Shown: positions 37,357 to 47,567, counted from the stretch's first letter. The stretch: DNA of 64,000 bases from Burkholderiales bacterium (GCA_016000265.1 JAECRL010000007.1:62001-126000), one strand, 5' to 3'. Notes: generated by a model not told the origin, from the letters alone. Made by a program: numbers and translations.

Positions 37357-39067
37357 CCCGGGCCGCGTTGACGATGGCGTGCACGTCGCGCTCGGCCAGG
37401 CCCACGGTTTCCAGTGCGTGCGAGGTCAGCAGCAGCCCCGCCTCCAGGGTCTCGGGCACGACCTGGGTGGCGCCCGCGTCGATGAGGTCCTGCGCGTGCT
37501 GCGTGTCGTGCGAGCGCGCAAACAGCGGCAGCTGCGGGTGCAGGCGCCGCGCGTTCTGCACCACGCGCATGGCGGCGGCGGGCTGGTCCATGGTGACGAC
37601 CATGCAGGCGGCGCGCTCCAGGCCGAGCTTGTCGAGGAAGTCGGCCCGCGAGGCGTTGCCGTAGTAGATGGGCACGCCCTGCGCGCGCAGCAGGGCCACG
37701 CGCTCGACGTTGTGCTCGACGGCGATGTAGGGCACGCGCTGCTCGGCGAGCACCTGGCCCAGCAGCTGGCCCACGCGCCCGTGGCCGACGACGACCACCT
37801 GACCGCCAACGTCGGGCACGGCCAGGCTGCTGTGCGCGTCGCCCTGGGGGCGAAGGGAGGCGTCCCAGCGCTGGCCCAGCCGCTGGCCCAGGCGCGCGAA
37901 AAACGGCGTGACCATCAGGCTGAGCGAGACCACCAGCAGCATGAACTGCCCGATGCTGGCGTCGATGAGGTTCGCGCCCAGGGCCGCGCCGATGACGATG
38001 AAGGCGAACTCACCGCCTTGGCCCATGAGCATGCCGCCTTGCAGCGACAGGCCCCAGCTCAGCCCGCCGGCGCGCAAGAGCCCGCCGGTGATGAGGGTCT
38101 TGATGCCCATGAGGCCCAGCACCGACGCGGCCAGCCAGAAGGGCTCGCGCAGCACCTCGCGCACGTCGATGCCCATGCCCACGGACATGAAGAACAGGCC
38201 CATGAGCAAGCCCTTGAAGGGCTCGATGGTGACCTCGACTTCGTGGCGGTACTCGGTCTCGGCCAGCAGCAAGCCGGCCAGGAAGGCACCGAGCGCCATC
38301 GACAGGCCCGCGGCGGCCGTGGCCCCCGCGATGCTCAGCGTGACCAGCAAGGTCAGCGCCATGAACACCTCGGACTGGCGGGACTGCGCGAAGGTGCGAA
38401 ACAGCGGCGCGATCAGCTTGCGCCCCAGCCACAGGATCAGCCCGACCACGCCCACCGACACCGCCGTGGTAGTGGCCAGCTGGGCCCACACGCCCTGGTT
38501 GCCGTCGCGCGCGAGCAGGTCCACCACGATGAGCAAAGGCACCACGGCCAGGTCTTGCAGCATGAGGATGGAGAAGGCGCCCTGCCCCAGCGGCGTGGCC
38601 AGGGTGCGCTCCTCGGTCAGCAGCTGCATGACGACGGCGGTGGACGACAGCGACAGCACCAGCCCCAGCACCAGCGCCACCTCCGGCGGGTTGCCGAAGG
38701 CGTGGGCCAGGCCTCCGAGGGCCAGCGCGCTGAGCACCACCTGCGCGGTGCCGGTGCCGAACACCCAGCGCCGCAGCGACCACATGCGCTGCAGCGACAG
38801 CTCCAGCCCGATGAGGAACATCAGGAAGATGACGCCGAGTTCGGCCAGCGCGTTGACGCCCTGGCGGCGCGGGATGGTGACCCACTGGAGCCAGGGCCAG
38901 TCTTCGACGAAGCGGCCGATGCCATAGGGCCCGATGACGACGCCCATGACGAGGAAGCCCACCACCTGGTTGATGCGCAGGCGCTGCAGCAAGGGGATGA
39001 GGACACCGACGAGGGTGAGGAAGAGCAGCGTCTCACGCAGGAAGGGCAAGGGGGTGGCGTGGTCCAT
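37325..39067 (-). CDS. CPA2-family cation/proton antiporter with TrkA-N domain (KefB-like)
   Basis: The 580-residue product has about 12 membrane helices in the N-terminal 390 residues, with the conserved VVGFLVMGVVIGPYGIG and VFLMFLIGLELSLQRMW segments and the acidic helix SSTAVVMQLL. The C-terminal RCK/TrkA-N domain starts GGQVVVVGHGRVGQLLG at about residue 418. This is the architecture of glutathione-gated KefB/KefC K+ efflux systems. The gene overlaps a terminator at its end and starts 3 bases after the second antiporter gene, so the two are co-transcribed. Confidence 0.9.
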   Translation of the reverse strand: MDHATPLPFLRETLLFLTLVGVLIPLLQRLRINQVVGFLVMGVVIGPYGIGRFVEDWPWLQWVTIPRRQGVNALAELGVIFLMFLIGLELSLQRMWSLRRWVFGTGTAQVVLSALALGGLAHAFGNPPEVALVLGLVLSLSSTAVVMQLLTEERTLATPLGQGAFSILMLQDLAVVPLLIVVDLLARDGNQGVWAQLATTTAVSVGVVGLILWLGRKLIAPLFRTFAQSRQSEVFMALTLLVTLSIAGATAAAGLSMALGAFLAGLLLAETEYRHEVEVTIEPFKGLLMGLFFMSVGMGIDVREVLREPFWLAASVLGLMGIKTLITGGLLRAGGLSWGLSLQGGMLMGQGGEFAFIVIGAALGANLIDASIGQFMLLVVSLSLMVTPFFARLGQRLGQRWDASLRPQGDAHSSLAVPDVGGQVVVVGHGRVGQLLGQVLAEQRVPYIAVEHNVERVALLRAQGVPIYYGNASRADFLDKLGLERAACMVVTMDQPAAAMRVVQNARRLHPQLPLFARSHDTQHAQDLIDAGATQVVPETLEAGLLLTSHALETVGLAERDVHAIVNAAREKRMPQAAQA

Positions 39068-39070
39068 GGG

Positions 39071-40828
39071 TCAGTGCCCCCCGCCGCCCTGGCCAGGGGG
39101 GTGCCCCTGCGGCCGCAACCACCCGATGGCCTGGTGGCCCATGCTGCGCGCCAGCTCCTGTTCGGGCAGCATGACGTCGACACCCAGTTGCTCGCGCAGC
39201 AGGTGGGCCTCGTCCTCGGTGGCGCCATGCACCAGGATGCGGACCTCGGGGTTGAGCTCGCGGGCGATGCCGATGAGGTGGCGAATCAGCAGGCTGTCGG
39301 GCACGGTGATCAGCAGGGCCGAGGCCCGGGCGATGTGGGCCTGGATGAGGGTGGCGGGGTCCATCAGGTCCCCGGCCACGGCGGGCACGTGTTCACGGCG
39401 CAGGGCCTCGACGGTTTCGCGGTTCTCGTCGGCCACGATGCAAGGAACCTGCGCGGCGCGCAGTTGCTGGGCCACCAGCGCGCCCACGCTGCCCTCGCCC
39501 GCGGGCCCCACCAGCACGACCAGGTCCTGCACGCGAGAGAGGTCCACGTGCCCCGGCAACTGGGCCAGCGGGTCGTCGCGCTGGGCCAGGCGGCGCGCCA
39601 GCTCGGAGTGCGCCTGGGCCCAGGCCAGCACGGGCCCGGTGGCGGCGAACAGCGCGGCGTTGAGCGCGATCGACAGCAGCGCGCCGGCCAGGATCAGGTC
39701 CTGGCCTTCCTTGGGCAGCAGGTTCAGGGCCACACCCAGGCCGGCGAGGATGAAGGAGAACTCGCCGATCTGGGCCAGGCTGGCGCCCACGGTGATGGCG
39801 GTGTTGAGCGGGTAGCGCAGCAGCAGCACCAGGGCCATGGCGGCCAGGGTCTTGCCGACCAGGATGATGGCCACGGTGGCCGCCAGCTTGCCCGGCGACT
39901 GCCACAGCACGGCCGGGTCGAACAGCATGCCCACGGAGACGAAGAAGAGCACGGCGAAGGCATCGCGCAGGGGCAGGGACTCGTCGGCGGCGCGGTGGCT
40001 GAACTCGGACTCGCGCATCATCATGCCGGCGAAGAAGGCACCGAGCGCGAAGGACACGTCGAAGAGCTTGGCCGCGCCGAAGGCCACGCCCACGGCGGCG
40101 GCCACCACGCACAGCGTGAAGAGCTCGCGCGTGCCGGTGCTGGCCACCCACCACAGCATGCGCGGGAACACGCGCCGCCCGATCACGAGCATGGTGGCGA
40201 TGAAGGCACCGACCTTGGTCAGCGTCCAGGCGACGGTGGGCCACAGGTTGGTGGCGGTGGCCGAGCCCGCGCTCGAACCCGAACCCGCCTGCAACAAGCT
40301 GGCGAACACCGGCAGCAGCACCAGCACCAGCACCATGACCAGGTCCTCGACCACCAGCCAGCCGACCGCGATGCGGCCGTTGGCCGTCTCCAGCAGCCCG
40401 CGCGACTCCAGCGCCTTGAGCAGCACCACCGTGCTGGCCACCGACAGGCACAGGCCGAAGACCAAAGCGCCCCCCGGGGCCCAGCCCCACCAGTGGGCCA
40501 CGCCAGCGCCCATGGCCACGGCCACGGCGATCTGCACGATGGCACCGGGGATGGCGATGCGGCGCACGGCGAGCAAGTCGGCCACCGAGAAATGCAGGCC
40601 CACGCCGAACATCAGCAGCATGACCCCGATCTCGGCGAGCTGGGAGGCCAGTTGCATGTCGGCCACGAAGCCCGGCGTGCCCGGCCCGATGACGATGCCG
40701 GCCATCAGGTAGCCAACCAGGGGCGGCATGCGCAGGCGCGCGGCGGCGAAGCCCAGGATGAGGGCCAGGCCGAAGCCAACGGCGATGGTGGAGATCAGCG
40801 AGACGTCATGGGGCATGGGTGCGGGCAC
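39071..40828 (-). CDS. CPA2-family cation/proton antiporter (YbaL/RosB-like)
   Basis: The 585-residue product has about 12-13 membrane helices, including LRMPPLVGYLMAGIVIGPGT and EIGVMLLMFGVGLHFSVADL, and a C-terminal TrkA-N-like domain. That domain's nucleotide loop reads VLVGPAGEGSVGAL, in place of the usual GxGxxG, so NAD or nucleotide binding may be changed. Start could also be 4 codons later at MPHDVSLIST. It is the first gene of the pair with the KefB-like gene, suggesting K+/H+ or Na+/H+ homeostasis under stress. Confidence 0.87.
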   Translation of the reverse strand: MPAPMPHDVSLISTIAVGFGLALILGFAAARLRMPPLVGYLMAGIVIGPGTPGFVADMQLASQLAEIGVMLLMFGVGLHFSVADLLAVRRIAIPGAIVQIAVAVAMGAGVAHWWGWAPGGALVFGLCLSVASTVVLLKALESRGLLETANGRIAVGWLVVEDLVMVLVLVLLPVFASLLQAGSGSSAGSATATNLWPTVAWTLTKVGAFIATMLVIGRRVFPRMLWWVASTGTRELFTLCVVAAAVGVAFGAAKLFDVSFALGAFFAGMMMRESEFSHRAADESLPLRDAFAVLFFVSVGMLFDPAVLWQSPGKLAATVAIILVGKTLAAMALVLLLRYPLNTAITVGASLAQIGEFSFILAGLGVALNLLPKEGQDLILAGALLSIALNAALFAATGPVLAWAQAHSELARRLAQRDDPLAQLPGHVDLSRVQDLVVLVGPAGEGSVGALVAQQLRAAQVPCIVADENRETVEALRREHVPAVAGDLMDPATLIQAHIARASALLITVPDSLLIRHLIGIARELNPEVRILVHGATEDEAHLLREQLGVDVMLPEQELARSMGHQAIGWLRPQGHPPGQGGGGH

Positions 40829-40877
40829 AGGCGATCTGGGGTGAATCCAGATCCCATGATGTCAGATGTGCCGCCCC

Positions 40878-41819
40878 TCAGAAACGGTAAGAAGCGTGGC
40901 CCGGGTCGAAGTCCGCGTCGGTGAAAGCGGTGGGCACGACCTTCTCGAAGAGGATGCGCTCCTGGATCTCGCCGGCGGCGTCCCAGGCCTCGGCCTGCAG
41001 CACCCAGGGCTGGCGCAGGTTCAGGCAGATGCGGGTGCGCGCGGCGTAGTGCGCCGGTGGCCCCGCCCCGGGGGACCACGTCAGGGCCACGGTGCGCTGC
41101 CCCCCCACCTGAGCCAGCTCGATGCGATCGGCTCGGGCGCTGCGCCCCTCGTCGCGGTAGCGTTGCCACTCCGATGAGACGACGTCGGCCACGAAGCGCG
41201 GGCTGAGGTCGAGCACGGTGTGGTTGGAGTTCTGGCGGGCCAGCCGGCCGTCCAGCGGGGTCCAGATCGACATGACGTTGAAGGCGCCGCCCAGGTGGCC
41301 GTACAGGGCGTCGGGGCGGCGGCGCGCGTCGTAGAGGATCTCCTGGCCGGCCTTGGGGCCCCCCGGCAACCAGGCCATGTAGACCTGGCGAGGTTGCTGG
41401 CGGAACTTGATGTGGTTGAGGAACGGCCGCTCGTTCCAGCTGCCATCGATGCGCTCCTGGCGTTGCATCCAGATCTCGAAGCCCTCGTGCTGGCGCGTGC
41501 CCGCCTCGATGGCGGTGGCCAGGACCTCGGGCGGCAGCTCGCGGAAGGTGGCCAGCAAGGCCGCGTCGTCCAGCGCGGCGAGGGCACCGGAGCGCCAGCG
41601 TTGCAAGAACCCCTGGGCCTGCTGGCGAACGGCCGGCGTCTGCCAGGCGCGGGGGGAGGACGCGCTCTCAGCTGGCTGTGCGGTTGGCTGTGCGGCCGAC
41701 GGCTGGGCGTTCACCGCCCCGCAGGCCACCAGCGACACCGCCCCCAGGGCGCGCCAGAACCGGCGCGAGATGAGGGGAGCGCAGCGGGGAGGGAAGGGGG
41801 GCCAGCCGGGGAGTTGCAT
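40878..41819 (-). CDS. DUF1571 periplasmic protein
   Basis: The 313-residue product has an N-terminal hydrophobic signal (LGAVSLVACGAVNA, about residues 26-39) and then a region matching DUF1571: FLNHIKFRQQPRQVYMAWLP, QEILYDARRRPDALYGHL, with the C-terminal DADFDPGH. A role in the envelope is likely from the signal; the biochemical function is unknown. It is monocistronic and divergent from the acyl-CoA degradation cluster. Confidence 0.7.
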   Translation of the reverse strand: MQLPGWPPFPPRCAPLISRRFWRALGAVSLVACGAVNAQPSAAQPTAQPAESASSPRAWQTPAVRQQAQGFLQRWRSGALAALDDAALLATFRELPPEVLATAIEAGTRQHEGFEIWMQRQERIDGSWNERPFLNHIKFRQQPRQVYMAWLPGGPKAGQEILYDARRRPDALYGHLGGAFNVMSIWTPLDGRLARQNSNHTVLDLSPRFVADVVSSEWQRYRDEGRSARADRIELAQVGGQRTVALTWSPGAGPPAHYAARTRICLNLRQPWVLQAEAWDAAGEIQERILFEKVVPTAFTDADFDPGHASYRF

Positions 41820-41977
41820 GTCGGGACCTTACTGGCTTGGGTTGACGGGAACTTGCGCTGAGTCAAGCAACTGCCGCGTGGGGCTGCTGACACACCAAAG
41901 GCCGGCTCCGGTTTCCCCGCTGGGCAAGCCCCGGCCCCTGGGGCAAGATGCGCCAGACCCCCAACGAGGCAGACCCC

Positions 41978-42775
41978 ATGAAGCTCTCCGACAGCGTGTT
42001 CCTGATCACCGGCGGCAGCTCTGGCCTGGGCGCGGCCACGGCCCGCATGGCGCTGGACGCCGGCGCCCGCGTCGTCATCGCCGACCTGGCGCCCCCACGC
42101 GACGGACTGATCGCGCCGCCAGACGCCGAACGCGTGGCCCACGTGCCCACCAACGTGGCCGACGAGGCCAGCGCGCAGGCCGCCATCGACGAGACCCTGC
42201 GACGCTTCGGCCGCCTCGACGTGCTGGTCAACGCCGCCGGCATCGGGCCGGCCGAAAAAATCCACGGCAAGAACGGCCCGCACCGCCTCGACAGCTTCAC
42301 CCGCACGGTGCAGGTCAACCTGATCGGCACCTTCAACATGATGCGCCTGGCGGTCGCGGCCATGACGATGTCGAGCGCCGACGGCGCCGCCCACCCGGAC
42401 CGCTCGGGCGACGCGCACGCCTCCCGAGGCGTCATCGTCAACACCGCCTCGGTGGCCGCCTTCGACGGCCAGATCGGCCAGGCCGCCTACGCCGCCTCCA
42501 AGGGCGGGGTCGTCGCCATGACCCTGCCTGCGGCGCGCGAGCTGGCGCGTGACCGCATCCGCGTCATGACGATCGCGCCGGGCATCTTCGAGACGCCCCT
42601 GTTGCTGGGCCTGCCGCAAGACGTGCAAGACAGCCTGGGCCGCAGCGTGCCCCACCCGGCGCGCCTGGGCCGCCCGGCCGAATTCGCCGCGCTGGTGCGC
42701 AGCATCGTCGAAAACGACTACCTCAACGGCGAGGTGATCCGCCTCGACGGCGGCATCCGCATGGCCGCCCGGTGA
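41978..42775 (+). CDS. 3-hydroxyacyl-CoA dehydrogenase type 2 (SDR)
   Basis: The 265-residue product is a classical short-chain dehydrogenase. It has the cofactor motif ITGGSSGLGAAT (about residues 11-22), the NAAGIG segment, catalytic serine near VNTASVAAF and YAASKGG with the Tyr-x-x-x-Lys pair. The closest fit is the human HSD17B10 type enzyme, which oxidises 2-methyl-3-hydroxybutyryl-CoA in isoleucine breakdown. I chose the ATG at 41978, which directly precedes the KLSDSVFLITGG strand. It heads a four-gene cluster that supports this role. Confidence 0.87.
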   Translation: MKLSDSVFLITGGSSGLGAATARMALDAGARVVIADLAPPRDGLIAPPDAERVAHVPTNVADEASAQAAIDETLRRFGRLDVLVNAAGIGPAEKIHGKNGPHRLDSFTRTVQVNLIGTFNMMRLAVAAMTMSSADGAAHPDRSGDAHASRGVIVNTASVAAFDGQIGQAAYAASKGGVVAMTLPAARELARDRIRVMTIAPGIFETPLLLGLPQDVQDSLGRSVPHPARLGRPAEFAALVRSIVENDYLNGEVIRLDGGIRMAAR

Positions 42776-42817
42776 GTTGCTCACCCCCGCCACCCACCGC
42801 CTCAACAGGAGCCTGAC

Positions 42818-43996
42818 ATGAACGACCCCGTTGTCATCCTGGCCGCCCGGCGCACCGCCATCGGCAGCTTCCAGGGCCAGTTTCAAGGCGTGAGCGCCCC
42901 CGCGCTCGGCGCCGCCGCCATCCGCGATGCGGTGCTGCAAGCCGGCGTGCACGCCAGCGAGGTCGACGAGGTCCACATGGGCTGCTGCCTGATGGCGGGC
43001 ATCGGCCAGGCACCGGCACGTCAGGCCCTGATCGCCGCGGGCCTGCCCGACAGCGTGCCAGCCACCACGCTGACCAAGATGTGCGGCTCGGGCATGAAGA
43101 CGGTGATGCTGGCGCACGACCAGCTGCTCGCCGGCAGCGCCAGCCTGCTGGTGGCCGGCGGCATGGAGTCCATGACGCAGTCGCCTTACCTGCTGCCTGC
43201 GGCGCGCAGCGGCCAGCGCCTGGGTCACGGCCAGATGATCGACCACATGTTCTTCGACGGCCTGCAGGACGCCTACGATGGCCAGCTCATGGGCGTGCAC
43301 GCCGAAGCCATCGCGAAGGAGATGGGCTTCACGCGCGCCGAGCAAGACGCCTACGCGCTGGCCTCGGTGCAACGCGCGCAGGCGGCGGTGGCCAGCGGCG
43401 CCTTCGTGCGCGAGATCGCGCCCGTGACGCTCAAGGTCAAAGGCGTCGAGCGCACCGTCAACGTCGACGAGACGCCCGGCCAGTGCAAGCCCGACAAGAT
43501 CCCCACGCTCAAGCCCGCCTTCGGCGCCGATGGCAGCGTGACCGCGGCCAGCTCGGCCTCCATCTCGGACGGCGCCGCGGCCCTCGTGCTCACGCGCGAC
43601 AGCACGGCGCGGTCGCGCGACTGGCGCCCGCTGGCGCGCATCGTCGGCCACGCCACGCACGCCGGTGCGCCCGCGCGTTTCACCACCGCCCCGGTGGGCG
43701 CCATGCGCAAGCTGTTCGCCCTGACGGGCTGGACGGACGAAGACGTCGACCTCTATGAGATCAACGAGGCCTTCGCCATGGTCACCCTCATCGCCCTGCG
43801 CGAGCTCGGCCTCAGCCACGACAAGGTCAACGTGCACGGCGGCGCCTGCGCTTTGGGCCACCCCATCGGCGCCACCGGCGCGCGCATCCTGGTCACCCTC
43901 ATCCACGCCCTGCAACAGCGCGGCCTCACGCGCGGCGTGGCCTCTTTGTGCATCGGCGGTGGCGAGGCCACGGCCATGGCCATCGAGCTGCTTTGA
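42818..43996 (+). CDS. Acetyl-CoA C-acyltransferase (thiolase)
   Basis: The 392-residue product is a degradative thiolase. The nucleophile cysteine is in [10 protein letters not shown] (residue 89), the activating histidine in [12 protein letters not shown] and the second cysteine in [11 protein letters not shown] near the C-terminus. Substrate choice, such as 2-methylacetoacetyl-CoA, is inferred from neighbours. It follows the SDR gene by 42 bases and is close to the acyl-CoA dehydrogenase gene (11 bases). Confidence 0.92.
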   Translation: MNDPVVILAARRTAIGSFQGQFQGVSAPALGAAAIRDAVLQAGVHASEVDEVHMGCCLMAGIGQAPARQALIAAGLPDSVPATTLTKMCGSGMKTVMLAHDQLLAGSASLLVAGGMESMTQSPYLLPAARSGQRLGHGQMIDHMFFDGLQDAYDGQLMGVHAEAIAKEMGFTRAEQDAYALASVQRAQAAVASGAFVREIAPVTLKVKGVERTVNVDETPGQCKPDKIPTLKPAFGADGSVTAASSASISDGAAALVLTRDSTARSRDWRPLARIVGHATHAGAPARFTTAPVGAMRKLFALTGWTDEDVDLYEINEAFAMVTLIALRELGLSHDKVNVHGGACALGHPIGATGARILVTLIHALQQRGLTRGVASLCIGGGEATAMAIELL

Positions 43997-44007
43997 TCGC
44001 ATCCACC

Positions 44008-45159
44008 ATGAGCCACGACGCCCTCCTCACCGAAGACCAGCGCCTGGTGCGCGACGCCGCGCGCGACTTCGCGCAGGCCGTGCTGGCCCCCCACGCCGCC
44101 CAATGGGACCGCGACGCCGCCTTGCCGGCCGAGGTGGTGCGCCAGATGGGCGAGCTGGGGTTCCTGGGCATGCTGGTGCCCGAAGACCAAGGCGGCAGCA
44201 AGACCGACGACCTGGCCTACGCGCTGGCCATCGAAGAAATCGCCGCGGGGTGCGCGTCGTGCTCGACGCTGATGAGCGTGCACAACTCGGTGGGCTGCGT
44301 GCCCATCCTGCGCTTCGGCACGGCGGCGCAGCAGGCGCAATGGCTGCCCCGGCTGGCCTCGGGTGAGGTCATCGGGGCGTTTTGCCTGACCGAGCCGCAG
44401 GCCGGCTCCGAGGCGGATGCGCTGCGCACGCGTGCGGTGCTCGAGAGCAGCGCGGACGGCGACCACTGGGTCATCACCGGCGCCAAGCAGTTCATCACCA
44501 ACGGGCGGCGCGCCAGCATGGCCATCGTCTTCGCGGTGACCGACCCCGAGCTGGGCAAGAAGGGCCTGTCGGCCTTCATCGTGCCGACCAGCACACCGGG
44601 CTTCGTCGTCGAGCGCGAAGAGCACAAGATGGGCATCCGCGCCTCGGACACCTGCGCGATTTCGCTGCATGGCGTGCGCGTGCCGGCCGACCACCTGCTG
44701 GGCCAGCGCGGCGAGGGCTTGAAGATCGCGCTGTCCAACCTCGAAGGCGGGCGCATCGGCATCGGGGCGCAGGCGGTGGGCATCGCGCGGGCGGCGCTCG
44801 ACGCGGCGCGTGCGTATGCGCGAGAGCGCACCCAGTTCGGCAAGCCGATTGCCGAGCACCAGGCCGTCGCCCACCTGCTGGCCGACATGCACACGCGCCT
44901 GAATGCCGCGCGGCTGATGGTGCACCACGCCGCGCGCCTGCGCTCGGCGGGCGTGCCGTGCATCTCCGAGGCCTCTCAGGCCAAGCTCATGGCGTCTGAA
45001 GTGGCCGAGTGGGTGTGCTCGCAAGCCATCCAGGTGCACGGTGGCAACGGCTACCTGCAGGACTACGCCGTCGAGCGCCACTACCGCGACGCCCGCATCA
45101 CGCAGATCTACGAAGGCACCAGCCAGATCCAGAAGATCGTGATCGCGCGGCAGCTGTGA
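44008..45159 (+). CDS. Acyl-CoA dehydrogenase (short/branched-chain type)
   Basis: The 383-residue product is a FAD acyl-CoA dehydrogenase of the short-chain group. It shows [20 protein letters not shown] and the substrate-binding region [10 protein letters not shown] in the middle domain, and the catalytic base glutamate in the C-terminal [18 protein letters not shown] infer a 2-methylbutyryl-CoA or isobutyryl-CoA dehydrogenase because the cluster otherwise matches isoleucine breakdown. The chosen ATG is at 44008. Confidence 0.92.
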   Translation: MSHDALLTEDQRLVRDAARDFAQAVLAPHAAQWDRDAALPAEVVRQMGELGFLGMLVPEDQGGSKTDDLAYALAIEEIAAGCASCSTLMSVHNSVGCVPILRFGTAAQQAQWLPRLASGEVIGAFCLTEPQAGSEADALRTRAVLESSADGDHWVITGAKQFITNGRRASMAIVFAVTDPELGKKGLSAFIVPTSTPGFVVEREEHKMGIRASDTCAISLHGVRVPADHLLGQRGEGLKIALSNLEGGRIGIGAQAVGIARAALDAARAYARERTQFGKPIAEHQAVAHLLADMHTRLNAARLMVHHAARLRSAGVPCISEASQAKLMASEVAEWVCSQAIQVHGGNGYLQDYAVERHYRDARITQIYEGTSQIQKIVIARQL

Positions 45160-45209
45160 GCCCCCAACTTTGAGACACTGACCGCCTTCGCCTTGAACAG
45201 GACCCCGAC

Positions 45210-45974
45210 ATGATCGACCTCACCCTCGACGGCGGCGTGGCCACCGTCACCTTGAACCGCCCGCCCGCCAACGCCTTCAGCCGCGAAGGCCTGCTGCGGT
45301 TGCGCGACACCGTCCACGAGCTGCAAGCCAACCCGGCCGTGCGCGCCCTGGTCATCACCGGCCACGGCCCCAAGTTCTTCAGCGCCGGCGCCGACCTCAA
45401 CACCTTCGCCAGCGGCGACAAGGCCACGGCACTCGACATGATCAACGCCTTCGGTGAGGCCTTCGAGGCGCTGGCCGAGACGCCCTTGGTGACGGTGGCC
45501 GCGCTCAACGGCTACGCCATGGGCGGCGGGCTGGAGTGCGCGCTGGCCTGCGACATCCGCATCGCCGAAGAGCACGCGCAGATGGCCTTGCCCGAGGCCA
45601 CGGTGGGCCTGCTGCCCGGCGGCACCGGCACGCAGACGCTGCCCTGGCTGGTGGGTGAGGGCTGGGCCAAGCGCATGATCCTGACCGGCGAGCGGGTGGA
45701 TGCGGCCACGGCGCTGCGCATCGGGCTGGTGGAGGAGGTGGTGCCGCCAGGCCAGGCGCTGGCCAAGGCCCTGGAGATCGCGCAGCGCGTGGGCAAGCAG
45801 AGCCCGGACAGCGTGCGCGCCTGCAAGGGCCTGATCCACCAGGCTCGGCAAGCGGTGCCACGCGGCGCAGCCTTGACGGCCGAGCGGGAGGCCTTCGTGA
45901 AGCTGTTCAACGGCGGCAACCAGCGCGAAGGGGTCAACGCCTTCCTGGAGAAGCGCTCGGCTCGCTGGGGGTGA
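45210..45974 (+). CDS. Enoyl-CoA hydratase/isomerase family protein
   Basis: The 254-residue product is a crotonase-fold enzyme. Oxyanion-hole and catalytic parts are visible: KFFSAGADLNTF (about residue 55-66), AMGGGLECALACDIRIAEE (first catalytic glutamate) and MALPEATVGLLPGGTGTQ (second catalytic glutamate). Both glutamates are kept, so hydration of an enoyl-CoA, such as tiglyl-CoA, is plausible. It is last in the cluster. Confidence 0.9.
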   Translation: MIDLTLDGGVATVTLNRPPANAFSREGLLRLRDTVHELQANPAVRALVITGHGPKFFSAGADLNTFASGDKATALDMINAFGEAFEALAETPLVTVAALNGYAMGGGLECALACDIRIAEEHAQMALPEATVGLLPGGTGTQTLPWLVGEGWAKRMILTGERVDAATALRIGLVEEVVPPGQALAKALEIAQRVGKQSPDSVRACKGLIHQARQAVPRGAALTAEREAFVKLFNGGNQREGVNAFLEKRSARWG

Positions 45975-45998
45975 GGGCGGGTGAGGACGGGTGAGGGC
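45969..45998 (+). repeat. Three tandem copies of a decamer at the hydratase stop
   Basis: The unit GGGTGAGGGC (middle copy GGGTGAGGAC) is repeated three times end to end and includes the stop codon of the enoyl-CoA hydratase gene. It is probably simple replication slippage. Confidence 0.7.
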
Positions 45999-46403
45999 AG
46001 GCAAAAAAGAAGGCCGACCGGCTTTCACCGATCGACCCTTCCTGAACCGGGATCTTCGTCCCGCTTTGGCTCCACCCTGTTTTGTGTGCTGGCCGCGTCC
46101 CCTGACGAATCAGTTGTCGCAACCGCCCTTTGATCGAGCGACTATACAAATGACGTCACGAAATCCACCCCCCCTGAAAGTAGGCACTGTGTAAGCAAAT
46201 GCCAAGGGTCCACGCGGGTTCACCCTTGTTTTTTCACATGCCGGGCCGCAGGCTGATCCAGGTCAAGTCGAGCCCCCCGTCGGCGGATCGCGACAGCCCG
46301 CTGGCGCCCCACTGCTGGGCCTCGGCGCCCCTCTTCGTCACAGTCGCCCCATGGCTTGCGCACCCCGCGCCGCCACCCGACGAACCCGAAGAGGAGACCC
46401 CAC
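45975..46403. other. Intergenic region upstream of alkB
   Basis: No gene is visible in these 429 bases, apart from the tandem decamers at its edge and a hairpin with T-run at 46203-46234. TATACA at 46143-46148 and the palindrome TGACGTCA at 46151-46158 may belong to the alkB promoter, but no matching -35 element at proper spacing is clear. Confidence 0.5.
46203..46234 (+). terminator. Possible Rho-independent terminator ahead of alkB
   Basis: CAAGGGT pairs with ACCCTTG around a 12-base loop and is followed by six T. It is located about 230 bases after the acyl-CoA cluster and could instead act in the alkB leader. Confidence 0.45.
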
Positions 46404-47567
46404 ATGACCGCCCTCGCCCCGCCCGCCACCTGGTCGGACAAGCGCTACCTCTGGCTGCTCAGCCCGGCCATCCCGCTCATCAGCTTGCTCAGCCTGGTGG
46501 GCTTCCAGCGCACCGGCCACACGATCCTGCTGTGGACGCTGCCCCTGGTCGTGCACGCCCTCATCCCCGTGCTCGACTGGCTCTTCGGTGAAGACTTCAG
46601 CAACCCGCCTGAGTCCGCCGTGGCCGAACTCGACCGCGACTTCTTCTACCGCGCCCTGCTGTGGCTGTTCATCCCCTTCCAGATGGCGGGCACCGTCTTC
46701 GGCGCCTGGCTGGTGGCCACGCAGGACCTGGCCTGGTACCAGCTCGCCGGCCTGATCATGAGCGTGGGCGGCTTCAACGGCATCGGCATCGCGACCGCGC
46801 ACGAACTGGGCCACAAGAAGGAGGCGCTCGACCGGTGGCTGGCCAAGCTCACGCTCGCGCCCTCGGCCTATGGGCACTTCTACGTCGAGCACAACCGCGG
46901 CCACCACAAGCGCGTGGCCACGCCCGAAGACCCGGCCAGCTCGCGCCTGGGCGAAGGCTTCTGGCGCTTCCTGCCGCGCACCGTCATCGGCAGCCTGCGC
47001 TCGGCCTGGGAGCTCGAGCGCGAGCGCCTGAGTCGCCAGGGCAAGTCGGTCTGGAGCCCGTCCAACGACAACCTGCAGGCCTGGGCCATGACGTTGGTGC
47101 TGTTCGGCGCGCTGGTGGCCTGGCTCGGCCCCGTCGTGCTGCCCTTCCTGCTCCTGCAGGCGGTCTACGGCGCCTCGCTGCTGGAGGTGGTGAACTACGT
47201 CGAGCACTACGGCCTGCTGCGCCAGAAAACGCCAGACGGTCGCTACCAGCGCTGCGAGCCCGAGCACTCCTGGAACAGCAACCACATCGTGGGCAACATC
47301 CTGCTCTACCACCTGCAGCGCCACTCCGACCACCACGCCCACCCCACGCGCCGCTACCAGGCCCTGCGCCACTTCGATGACGCGCCCCAGCTGCCGTCGG
47401 GCTACGCGCTGATGATCACCGTGGCCTACTGCCCGCCGCTGTGGTTTGCCTTCATGAACCGCCGCGTGGCCCAGCACTACCAAGGCGACCTCAGCCGCGC
47501 CAACATCCACCCGGGTCGCCGCGCCGAGATGCTGGCGCGCCACGGCAAGCCGACCACGACGCGCTGA
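46404..47567 (+). CDS. alkB: Alkane 1-monooxygenase
   Basis: The 387-residue product is an integral-membrane di-iron alkane hydroxylase. All family histidine boxes are present: HELGHKKE, EHNRGHHKRVATPEDPASSR, the NYVEHYGLLRQK block and LQRHSDHHAHPTRRYQ. Several membrane helices lie in residues 15-130. It oxidises medium or long n-alkanes to 1-alkanols with electrons from rubredoxin, whose gene follows in the same operon. GAGGAG precedes the ATG. The matching rubredoxin reductase is not in the window. Confidence 0.96.
   Translation: MTALAPPATWSDKRYLWLLSPAIPLISLLSLVGFQRTGHTILLWTLPLVVHALIPVLDWLFGEDFSNPPESAVAELDRDFFYRALLWLFIPFQMAGTVFGAWLVATQDLAWYQLAGLIMSVGGFNGIGIATAHELGHKKEALDRWLAKLTLAPSAYGHFYVEHNRGHHKRVATPEDPASSRLGEGFWRFLPRTVIGSLRSAWELERERLSRQGKSVWSPSNDNLQAWAMTLVLFGALVAWLGPVVLPFLLLQAVYGASLLEVVNYVEHYGLLRQKTPDGRYQRCEPEHSWNSNHIVGNILLYHLQRHSDHHAHPTRRYQALRHFDDAPQLPSGYALMITVAYCPPLWFAFMNRRVAQHYQGDLSRANIHPGRRAEMLARHGKPTTTR

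Noticed and set aside
37379..40924. A 1181-codon open frame on the plus strand
   Set aside because: It is antisense to both CPA2 antiporters and rich in His/Gln/Gly/Ala without motifs, a usual result of high GC at third positions. Similar long frames opposite other genes were left out for the same reason.
46005..46060. Hairpin with T-run on the minus strand downstream of the hydratase gene
   Set aside because: The stem has a wobble pair and no minus-strand gene ends here, so it has no clear role.
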